Shown here piece by piece: positions 44,621 through 54,727 of a stretch of DNA of 64,000 nucleotides. The position numbers were made by a program, and so were the translations under genes. The DNA is taken from assembly GCF_010389155.1 (NCBI RefSeq), contig NC_057764.1, forward strand, positions 2,108,001 through 2,172,000. The letters run 5' to 3'. Position 1 is the first letter of the stretch. Each line of letters opens with the position of its first letter. The notes under the pieces are model-generated. The model was not told the DNA's origin, did not search any database, and saw only the letters and a list, made by a program, of their open reading frames with translations. This DNA is from Erigeron canadensis (taxonomy: Eukaryota; Streptophyta; Magnoliopsida; Asterales; Asteraceae).

Positions 44621-45794
44621 TGTAACGTCTCAAAACTTTTTGACGTTTACCGTTAACTTGTCGTTAGTGACCGTTTGTTACTATGTGTTTTATATGTGTT
44701 TGTGTGAATAAAATGATTAACGTGAGATATGTGTTAAAGTGATAAAAAAGTAATGAAAGTAAGCTGATAATGATTAATAAAGTCATTTGGGGTTCCCGTT
44801 TGGATCGTTAAGTGTTCCCGTATGCATTAAACGAACAGTTAAGTGATGAAACGAGTTGTAAGGAAGTGTGAGGGCCTAGATGTAAAGTTTTGAAAGTTGT
44901 TCCCGGTATATAATGCTTAAAAATCAGATCAAAACCCTATAAAACTCTTACACACAAAACCCTAGGTCAATTCCTCAAGTTCTAGTTGATTTCATGGCTT
45001 TTCGGAAGGGTATAATATCATTAATTTGAATGTTGATTAAGTTTTAAACTAGGTTTTGCCCCTGTAGATTCGACCATGAGGGTTGGGGTTTGAAATAGGT
45101 ACTATCCAACGTGGCATTGTTATAACTAGACAGGATAACTACGTGCAAAGTGAGTTCTATTTTACAAGTATAATTATAAGTGTCGGGGGCACAAGAAAAT
45201 GTTTAAGTGCCGGGGGCACATAAAAACGATAAGTGTCGTGGGGCACACAAGTGCGATAAGTGGCGGGGAAACATAATTATAAAAGTACTAGTACATAAAG
45301 TGGCTGGGCCACATAAAGTGTCGGGGACACATGAAGTGCTGGGAGCACACAAAAGTACCGAGCTACGGTACATGAAGTGGCGGGGCCACATAAAGTGTCA
45401 GGGACACATGAAGTGCAGGGAGCACGTGGAACGGTTATGCACGTAGATTAGAACTCACTAAGCATTAAACTTACTTTTTAGTTATTGACATTTTATAGGT
45501 GAGGAAACGAGCAAGGAAAAGCTCAAGTAAATTGATGTGAAATATGTTGAAGCATGCAATCTTTTGGTTATATGGGACCGTAGTGACGTTTTTTGAATCA
45601 AGCTCTGGGTACCTGTTTGAACGTTTGTAAAATAAAGTTTCCAAGTTGTGTTTAAAAATATGTAATTATGATAATCTTTTGTAATGTTCAGACTAATGTC
45701 GGTGTAGTCAACTTTTATAAATAAATAAAAATTTATGGTCAAAATTGATAAAGTTGTATTAAAAATAAATGTTAAAAATCGGTTGGGTGTTTCA
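44621..45794 (+). mobile_element. Solo LTR, Tekay-like, 1,174 bp
   Basis: It starts TGTAACGTCTCAAAAC and ends GGTTGGGTGTTTCA, close to the LARD LTR ends (TGTAACATCCCGAAC...TTGGGTGTTACA). The flanking target duplication is gcgtt (44616-44620) against gggtt (45795-45799), 4 of 5. No internal region is attached. It has aaaaccctaggtc at about 44957 and an 18-bp-period hairpin array at 45180-45425. Confidence 0.75.
45180..45425. repeat. Array of 13-bp hairpins, 18-bp period, variable matched arms
   Basis: Units of the form GTGNN-(N)GG(G)-NNCAC lie at 45180, 45207, 45233, 45300 (gtggctgggccac), 45318 (gtgtcggggacac), 45336 (gtgctgggagcac), 45355 (gtaccgagctacggtac), 45377 (gtggcggggccac), 45395 (gtgtcagggacac) and 45413 (gtgcagggagcac). 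A degenerate unit lies at about 45260. From 45300 on, the starts are 18, 18, 19, 22, 18 and 18 bp apart with ataaa/atgaa linkers. Arms differ between units yet pair within each. The triplet 45300-45348 recurs at 45377-45425. Confidence 0.9.
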
Positions 45795-45955
45795 GGGTTG
45801 TTTAATGTTGATGTTTTCGGTTTAAAAAACGATGTTTTTGGGAGTGAAATCGTTAATTGAGTTGATTAACCATATCAAGATGCAAACCCTAATGTTGAAT
45901 TATGTTATATATATATATGAATCCTAAATGTTTAACTGTATCCATATGTGCTCAA

Positions 45956-46448
45956 TTATGTTTTTTGTACAAAACATTGTGGTTTCATGTGCAATGCCCC
46001 TTCAATTTTTGAGATCCATCGTGTGCAAACAATGGGGTGACGGTTACCATGATACACGGGAGTATGACACACATCAAAATCTTTGAAAGTAAACCTCTTC
46101 TTGTAAAGCTTCTCCCCCGTCACTTCAATATCTCTCTCTAGTTTCATCATTTTCCTTATCCTTATCCTTGCCATCTCTCTTCCCAAATTCCCTTTGTACA
46201 TTGATGGCCACTTCTTCCCTAATCATTTGGGCTATATGGTTATTCATAGCTCCTTTCATAGTGTCATTAAGTTTCTTGAGTAAAACCCAAGAGTATTTCT
46301 CAAGGGCTCTTCCGATTTGATCTGAAATGTCCATACTACCTTCGGGATATATTGGCTCTTCTTCATTCCTACGGTTATTTTCAATTTCCTCAATGATGGG
46401 TTGCTCATCCATACTATAATAAGAGTAGATAAAATGATTCAAATACAT
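45956..46448 (-). pseudogene. Ty3 (chromovirus-like) gag N-terminus, frameshifted
   Basis: Two overlapping - strand frames (46448-46125 and 46201-45956) make up one gag start. The first has the acidic/basic leader MDEQPIIEEIENNRRNEEEP. The second has FKDFDVCHTPVYHGN followed by RWISKIEGAL, the 'F-hydrophobic-G...W-hydrophobic-E' block of chromovirus gag. A frameshift separates them and the frame ends at a stop; the rest of gag-pol is missing. The primer site at 46715-46731 lies upstream on the same strand. Confidence 0.65.
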
Positions 46449-46714
46449 ATCATATCACTACCCTGCAACTATAAGCCAAAATCTACAACTTTATACTAGA
46501 CCGTTCCAAAGTTTGATACGATTAGTTTATAAAATTGTTGGTACTTCAACCACAATAATGTCGGCCTTATTGTGCTTTAATACTAGCAAGTTTATAAGCT
46601 AACACCATCAAACACTCTTTCGGGTCCCATATAAAATTGTCAAATACTTAAGGTCAAGTCAAAGGTTTAAGTCTAGGCATTCACTGAACGAGGGGAATAC
46701 CTAAATCCCTTAAA

Positions 46715-46731
46715 CCTTGGCTTTGATACCG
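46715..46731 (-). other. Primer-binding site (initiator tRNA-Met type), - strand element
   Basis: On the - strand the sequence reads cggtatcaaagccaagg, two changes from the common tggtatcagagcca start that pairs with initiator tRNA-Met. It sits just after an LTR end TTTTCA. Confidence 0.6.
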
Positions 46732-46733
46732 CT

Positions 46734-47894
46734 TGAAAACGACACGACTCGATTTAAGTAAAATCAAGATTTTTTTTTTAAAAAACAGATGCGCCGCATT
46801 TTTTCCACAGTAGGTACCCAGATTTCAAACTTTCAAAAATGTGCCGCATAGACCAAAATATGTGGCACATATTTATACCTCGACAGATTCAAACTCAATT
46901 TTGACACTTAACTCAACTTGTAGCTTCTCTAACAGAAACCAAACTTCAAATATACATCATTTCTGAATTTAAACAAGGATTTGACACATTTACAAGCTTA
47001 GCTATAATATCCATTTGAAACAACATCTACAAACACAACTAAATGGGTCGCGTGCCCGCGTTTACCCAAAGTGACAAAATGGCCATTTGACTCCAAAATG
47101 ATTTATACTTCAAACCACTATAATAGTCATGACTAGAAGACTTAAAATACATCATACACAACATTTACATCAAAAGACACATGTATCAAGAGCCAAGAGT
47201 TTGAGAGGGGATTAACTAAGTTTCTAACCAAAATACCATTCTTCCACGGATGGCCAAATTACCTTCAAGTCACTAGCACTTCAAGTCAACAACTTCAAAT
47301 CAACAATACCTAGTTCCTTCTTCCGGAACTATCTATAAAATGGTAAGCAACTAAAAAGTAAGCGAATGCTTAGTGAATAAACTTGCATACAAATATATAT
47401 ACGAAGGAGGGCAAAAACACAAAAAGACTATTGCATGTAGCCAATGGTACCATCATATCATCACTTGCATACTCACTTTTGCGCTAACAAACACATAGAT
47501 GGATCCATATATGCTAAACAATAACACAAGAGGTTCTTAGGCCTCATCTCAATACAACTATGGGGTTCTTAGGCCCCGGCCACAAAATTAGGCCCTAACA
47601 CCAAATCGATTACCACATACGGAATCCACCATCATATGGTAATCGACCCAACGCACATTTGAGTATGCAAATTTTCTCACCTCCTCCGCGACTAACAATA
47701 ATTAAGATTGCCACAACAAATGCAAAGCTTTTAACCTAACACATCATCACAATATACACATAAGACTTTATTCACAATCTTGACTAACTCACTTAGCCAG
47801 ACTATCGATTCACTAGCATTCCTAACTATATCCAACTCATTCTCTTTATGTTGACTCATTTCCAATTCTCAATAAACAAAATTTCTATCTTTCA
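46734..47894 (-). mobile_element. Probable 5' LTR of the - strand Ty3 fragment, about 1.16 kb
   Basis: On the + strand it starts TGAAAACGACACGACTCG beside the primer site. The other limit is uncertain; tatctttca at about 47894 would give matching TGAAA...TTTCA ends and a length close to the solo LTR at 44621. Short palindromes, gatgcgccgcat (about 46788), tgtgccgcat (about 46841) and tgtggcaca (about 46861), lie near its primer-site end. Confidence 0.45.
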
Positions 47895-47935
47895 TAATCA
47901 TCATTTTACTAAAAATCTATTTTTACCACCATCAT

Positions 47936-48342
47936 GTGGCCGTTTCATCTCATTGTTCAAGATTATCAAATTCTCATTTTGACCATAATGTTCAAGCTTT
48001 TTCTGATATTGCAAATTCTTTTGGAGAAATTATTTTTCCAACAATGGATGACTTTCGCAATAACAATCTTGTCTCAGGCAAAGTTTGTATCCGTACAAAA
48101 TATCTTCAGCTCATTCACATCACCATGCCAATAGGTGTTGATGGCATGGAGATACCGATAAGAATTAAAGAAATAAACGGTGATCAGGATTACAATTTTG
48201 TCTCTAACTCCTCGGACATCTAAGATTCTAGTTCCAATGATTCTGATAAAGACTATGGCTTCTCTGGGGGTGGTTGGGTTTTAGATATGGTTGACGAAGA
48301 TCAGGCATCAGGATCTCCGATGAGTTATTGCTTTTCCGAAAG
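47936..48342 (+). pseudogene. LINE ORF1, 5' part (RNA-binding DUF4283-like)
   Basis: The frame 47936-48220 contains FGEIIFPTMDDFRNNNLVSG and GKVCIRTKYLQLIHI, then IPIRIKEI. This is the pattern of the nucleic-acid-binding domain in ORF1 of plant L1-like LINEs, with an 'SGKVCI.T' strand and a 'V.I.E' strand. It opens without an ATG, so the element is 5' truncated. One TAA at 48221-48223 interrupts the frame, which then continues to the LARD insertion point at 48343. The 5' boundary of the LINE was not located. Confidence 0.6.
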
Positions 48343-48347
48343 GTTGT

Positions 48348-50960
48348 TGTAACATCCCGAACTTTAAATTAATGGTTGACTTGAGTCATTAAGTCAACAC
48401 AACGTGTCCGTTAAGTCTCTAAGAGATTTAATGTTTATGTGTGATTAATGTGCATTATGTGTAAGGTTTTAAAGCCTTAATGATTCATGTGTTAATGTGT
48501 TTAAGATGATTAATTGTGATTAAAGTGTTAGTAAGTATTCCCGTTAGGTTGTTTAAGCCTTAGATGTAAAGATGTGAAGTGAAGGGGCTTGAATGCAAGT
48601 TTAGAAAAGTGTGTACATCAGGTTTAGGGGTAATTAGACCCTAATCCCTGTCATTATTCAGTTCCAAAAACACATTCTTTAAGCCCTAGGTCGTCCCTCC
48701 TCTCCTTGATCAATTCTTGTGCGAATTCATACGTTTTCGGGTGTGTTGATCAAGCCTTTTGCATCCTTTTTGTAATCTACAGGTAGTAAAGGTATAACGA
48801 CATTGACTTTATATCATTTCAATCATATAATCAGATCCATAACTGGTCTAGGTTATTAGAAGATCAATTGATGTCAAAAACGTGTGTTTTGATCGATTCG
48901 GTAATCTAAAACGTTTGTTATTGTGATGCAAATCAAGTAGGGGTTAATCAATGATTTCATTGCATCATTATGGTTTTAAAATGGTGAATTTTGAGGTACA
49001 AAAGTCATTCATAAGGTTACGGGTCGTTTGGGGTGTGTTTGGTTAAGTTTTGGAGGTTAAACAATGAGTTTTGTGCAGAATCGGGACTAGTTGCGGCGCA
49101 ACTCTATAGCTGCGGCACAACTCAAAAACAGTGACGTTTAGCTGCGACGCAATTTGCTAGTTGCGACGCAATAGCGACGAAATTTTCAAATGGCCATAAC
49201 TTTTGAACCGTAACTCCGTTTTTAACAAATAAGCTATCCACGGAATCGTAAGAGAGTCTAATTTCTAACGGTTATGTTTTTAAAAGATGATTGTCTTGTC
49301 AAGTTTCCAGAAAGGTTAATTTAGTGAGTGAATGTCGAGTTTCGTCGAGTTATGTAAGCTTTAAAGTATTAATCAAATGTCCGATGCATCAAGCCTTGTC
49401 ATGGGTCATGTTTATAGATACTTAGGCTTGATTCATGAACAAAAGTAAGTAGGTACTTGTTTAGCTTATTATATCATTTAATGATTATAGGTAGTCGGGA
49501 ATACTTGCAAAGCTCGATAACTTACGTTATCATTTGTTGTGCTCTTCAACGAGGTAAGATACACTACTTTGAGACGCTGAGGGTTGAACATAAACATAGT
49601 TTTCATATAATAACATCCCAAATGGTATCTTGTTTGTTTATGGGTATTCGGAATTATACGGGAGGTGATATGGGCTATGTAGATGCATATAAAAGCCTGA
49701 AATGCTACCCCAATGATACGTATTCCTATGAGATGTTATGTATGCTTAATAGATGATATGATATGAAGTGATGTACGATCTAAGATGATAAATGTTATGC
49801 AATGTTGTAATGATATACGATACGCAATGATATATGACGATGTACATGATGTAACAATGTATGCGATGTGATGATATGAAATGAAATGCTATGAAATGTG
49901 ATGTATGATGATGATATGTGAAATGTGCATGATTACATGGCTTGTTCATCTAGTTCACTGGACATATTAAGTTGCCATGACACGTGCACGTTTAAGGGCT
50001 CAAACGTAAAAGATGTATATGTGATGATTGTTTAGGTTGTGTAAACACCTAAACTATATGTGATGTGAAATCGAGCTCGTAAATTTGATGTGAAAGTGTT
50101 AAGCTTAACCCGTACTTGCCCTAGCCCAGTTAAGTGTGTTGATGTGGTTGCTTGGGTGGCTCCTTGCAACATGGTACAACGTGAAGAGTAATACGGGAGG
50201 TCTTACCAGCCCCATTGTCATTGAACATACGGATTACTCCTGGATTGGCTTGCCATTCCTTAACGACATTGATGTACTAATGAATGGTGGTTCATCTTGT
50301 CGGGTGTGACTTATGTTTCACTTATAATAATGTATATGTTATACGAGATGCGTGACTTATGTCACAATTATAAAGATTTTCAGATGTGATATGTGATGAT
50401 GCAAAAGATGACTAGACACATTAGGATGACCCATCCTAATATGAATGATGTTGATCCTATGATATGTATATGAGATGATATGTTCGATTGTATGTGCCTT
50501 AACGACTTAATATGACTTTTATATAATGTTTTAAATGGACAAACGTTTTATAAATTATGTGTTATCTTACTTAGCTAATTCGTTAGCTAACACTTGCTCT
50601 TTTAAAATGTGTTGTGCCCTCAGGTCCAACAATAGTGAGCAAGTAGATGTGAGAAGATGTGAGGCATGGGTAGATGATCTTGAAGCTGGCTATAGTTACC
50701 CATAGTGGCTGCTCGCTTTAGACATTTGCTTTATGTTTAGATAATAATGACTTGTATTGATAATGTGTTCGGTTGTTTAATGTTGGGCAACCGATGGATT
50801 TCCATTTAGACTTATTTTGATGATATGGCTAGTAACATCATTTAATGAATAAACCAAACAGATTTTGCTGGTTTGGACTTTTAAAGTTTAATTCCGCTTC
50901 TTTTAACGCCGTTAGGCAAAAGTTTTTGGAAATCCTTATTTTTAAATGTTGGGTGTAACA
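48348..50960 (+). repeat. 5' LTR of the LARD, 2,613 bp
   Basis: It differs from the 3' LTR by my rough count at some 30-40 bases (about 1.3%) and one single-base length change near 50700. It contains four tttgcg(g/a)cgcaa-type palindromes at 49089-49173 (first unit agttgcggcgcaact), aagccctaggtcg near 48690 and an ATG/TATG-rich stretch near 49750-49930. Small open frames on both strands occur identically in both LTRs and are not genes. Confidence 0.95.
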
Positions 50961-50962
50961 AG

Positions 50963-50976
50963 TTGGTATCAGATAA
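50963..50976 (+). other. Primer-binding site of the LARD (initiator tRNA-Met)
   Basis: ttggtatcagataa lies two bases after the 5' LTR. tggtatcaga is the standard initiator tRNA-Met primer match of plant LTR elements. Confidence 0.75.
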
Positions 50977-53900
50977 ATGGCTTAAGTGAACCAAGGACTA
51001 TAGGTATGCCATAGGAATTGTACTTAAACCGATAAGGAACAACGTAGGCTTAAGTAGGTATGCTTAGCCTTGAGATGAAATGCTTTTAGAACGGGTTGGG
51101 ATGAGTGAGAATGTAGGATTAAAGCTTTATGTTCTTTGGTGTGTTTTTATGTGTATACTCCTGTTTGTGTAGCCCTTATTCCTCTGTTTCTCGCGCTCCC
51201 GTCGCCAACTATTCTATTGCTATGAAAGACGTTCTGTGAAAGGTAAGGTGCTAATGCTCTATTGAATTTGATAACTCGTGCTTCATATTACACGGGCTAT
51301 TGTTGGAATGTACAAAATTTGAAGGATTTGGTGAAAACAAGATGATACACAAATGTGAGAACGAACGCGCGCGTGAAAGGATACCATTACAATTATGGTC
51401 CGGAACATAGTTGCAATCGTATCACGACGCGAGCATGTTTGTATGACCATGCTTATGTTGACCGGTGTACAAAGTAATGAAGTGGGAGAGATTATTATGG
51501 ATTGTACCCCTATTTGTCAAGAGTAAATATCGTGTTACAACTTTAGTGGTGTTGATGCTTCAAGTGTATGGAAATGGATGAAGATAGATGGAAAGTGATA
51601 GCCGAATGAAATGTTTATGATGAATAATGATGTACATGAAGTTGAATGGAGTGATTAGTAGTCAATTTTGTTGAGTCTACCAGTGTAAAAGACATGGAAT
51701 TGAAGTTGGAAGAGAAGAATTGATGCTGGATATTTGAAGGATTATAAGTAGGTGACGCATAGAAGGGTTACCGGGCACACGTATGAAAGGATATAGTTAC
51801 AATTCCGGTCGCGAACGTAATTGTAAATGTATCCCGAAATGTGTGTGATTGTGAGACTGTGTCTATGTTGATCCGAATGAGGTAAAGATGAGAATGTTGG
51901 AATCACTGAAAGGCATCATGTTTAACCGCGGGAGGTGTAGACACGTATGAATGGAATGAAGAATGATGAAGTTAACACTACGGTTGATTGGACTTTTAAC
52001 CATGAAGCTCTTGAATTCCATGAACACTATAATATGATGTGAAGCCACCTTTGAGCTATGAAGGGTTGAAGTCGTGCTAGAATGCAAGGAAAAAACGTTT
52101 AAATTTCGTTTGGAACTAGTTTTCCGGGTTATCGATAGTATGCGGCACATGTTTTGGCTTGTTTTAGATTCGCGACTCGTTAAACTTGATTTCTCTACGG
52201 GACGATATATGACGATTGGGACAAGTATCTACAGGTGGAGATTCTTCCGTATATTGCACGGATGTAAGGGCAATGTTGAGATCCTATAATAGTTATTTGT
52301 TAAAGTATACGAAGTAGAAGTACTCAAGAGTATTTGGTTCTGAAGTGATCATGTCTCTCACCTGTGTGATTAACCATTTAAAGCGAACATTATACTTCTA
52401 AAGTCGAGGTTACACGTAGTTTTGAGACGTTCTAATAAAGTTCTCAATTTTGTTTTGATCGTGAGGTCGAACCTTCAATCGATGTGTGACTAGTACTACT
52501 TCCATGCAAGTGCACCTTCTGTTTTTGCCCTCCCTTATAGGAAGAAGTTAAAGTTTTTGATTGTGAGATGTCTTTCTTTCTATAAAATGGATTTATAGTT
52601 TTGCTATCAACTGATAAAGGTGAAAGTCCCACTAATGCTATGTCTAACCTCATCATGACCCTATTAAGTTTCTCGAAGTACCTCCATGTTAACGACTGGT
52701 CTTTGCCATGTCATGAACTTAAGAGATAAAATTTAGAGTTTTCTTTAGATCAAAATCCTTGCTGAATATTAGTCATATCCATCCATGTATTCCGTCCATA
52801 CCCGAACTTGTTGAGTTTTAATTGATAGGGGACGTTTTGTTGCTAGATTTGATGATTTCGGGTCATTCGGTGATTGTTATTGCAATCAATATGTATCTTG
52901 AGATCCCTACAGGTATGAAGTTGCTTCAAAAGTCATTTTAAATGTTCAAATGGAACCAATATATGGTTCACATCTGGTCTTCAGGCTTGTATGGATTCGA
53001 TTACGTTTGTGAGTCGATTTAGGTCAATCGGGCGTCAAATCGGATGTAGAAGGAGTATAATGAATCTGTAGCTCAATTGATGATTTCATAATGATAACCA
53101 GGTCATAATTTGATGTGTGTGAGCTGTAAAGGTCGTTGTGGCATGACTTGAAAGGTTGATGGCGAAATGGTTTGCAAAACAAAGAGTTTATTGGTCTGAA
53201 AATTCAGTCATATTGCAAGAATGATATCTTCCTTATATGAAAGATTTAGAAGTTGAATCTTACCTTTCTGGAAACCCCTATGTGTCCCCTAAATTTGATA
53301 TGAACAAGGTTTCTTGTGATTTTGCCCAGAGATATGCGAAAAACGTCGATTTCCAGAAGTGGTCAGGTTTCTCACGAATTCTGCAGACTTGCTTTGCAAA
53401 TGTCACAACTTATGCATTAGCGCTCTTAAAGAGTCAACCCTTGCATTTTTGAAAAGGTCTTTGAGTTTTATTCATTTGTTAAGAACTGAGTTTTGTCTCG
53501 TTTGGTCATCTTATGACCCAAAAGATGTACTTAAAGAGGTTTATGAACCATGGTGACGTGCTTACTTGGATGCCATCTGAAACGTGGTACGACCTATTGT
53601 GATACGACGTGTTGTAAATCTTTTATGTGAACGTGTGATGGGGCTAGAAGCCTAGACAGGACGCCAAAAGTTCCGTTACAAAAGTAATTATTTAATGATC
53701 CCTTAACGAAAGTGAGGAGGCGCGTCATTTATGGATTAAGAGACGAAATTTTGCGGGAAGGTTGAAGGTAATGATATCAGCCATTATTAAATTGGTTAAC
53801 CAAGAATGTTTATTCCCCGATGAACTATTGTACCATTTCATTGGACATGAAAGAAAAGGAAGTTCGTTAAGAAGTTCTCTTAAAGTGTGAAAGCTTATTG

Positions 53901-54705
53901 TTGAATGCTTCGAATTGAGACGACTATTATGTAAACAAAATTTTTAGATATGTTTTGGAAAAGTATGTAAGGAATGGTGAATTCAAATGGTGTCTATAAC
54001 CCTTAGATTGATGGGAACGAGAAAGGATGATCTAGAAACTTGGGAAAATCATATGATCATGTGTTAGTGCGTTGAGATTTTCATATACCATTGTTGAGTT
54101 CACATATAATGGCAACTACGATGTAAGTGTGGATGTCAGTTCATAATATGACCTATTATTGAAAGGAAAGTTGTAGAACCATATGACATGAAATAGCCGC
54201 TCCTAAAGTTAATATTGTTGAACGAGTGTTTAATTAGCTCAAAATCGATCGAAGGTTTTGTGGTGAGCAAAGAAAGCTTATGTTGAACAAGTGAGTATAA
54301 TGGTTTAACCATAAGACCCTATGGAGGGATATCTTATGCATCGAAAGTCATGGTGAGTCAAACCTTTGTTCAATGAATCGTGTGAGTTATATTAGCAAGT
54401 TAATGAGAATAGGCGTCGAAAGGGCTCCTTCACCAAATGAATAGTTTTCTCTGAATGTAATGTGTATACTACTTATGAAGGTTAGATAATTGGGTTAAGT
54501 ACCTAGTTGACTTAAAGATTGAACCAAAGAAATGACGAAATGGTTAAAATGAAAAGTGAAAGTAGAAAAGACTATGTAAAGAGCTAAATGAGTTTGGCCA
54601 TGCTAAATTAAAGAACGACCCAAGGGAATCCTGAAATGATATGATAAAGTTAAGGATACGGACAAGTTATTTATATACGAGTGGCGAAATGATTCCGAGG
54701 ACGGA
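50977..54705 (+). other. LARD interior, no recognisable coding frame
   Basis: There are about 3.7 kb of sequence full of stops in all frames. I could not find a protease, RT or integrase motif. Two imperfect copies of a short block (gaaaggatac...tacaat, then cgaac gt and aattgt...cgtatc) lie at about 51375-51425 and 51785-51835. 52780-53530 resembles 43380-44200. If it moves, it must use enzymes from a relative, which is inference. Confidence 0.7.
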
Positions 54706-54707
54706 AT

Positions 54708-54726
54708 CCTCTTAAGGGGGAGGTAA
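54708..54726 (+). other. Polypurine tract of the LARD
   Basis: The stretch ctcttaagggggaggtaat precedes the 3' LTR and matches the taagggggga(g) tract usual for Tekay/Del chromoviruses. Confidence 0.7.
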
Positions 54727-54727
54727 T

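Noticed and set aside
49746..49949. Identical 67-codon frames at 49746-49949 and 56126-56329 (- strand), and the paired + frames near 49457 and 55837
   Set aside because: They are identical because they lie in the two LTRs of one element, and they come from ATG/TATG-rich low-complexity sequence.
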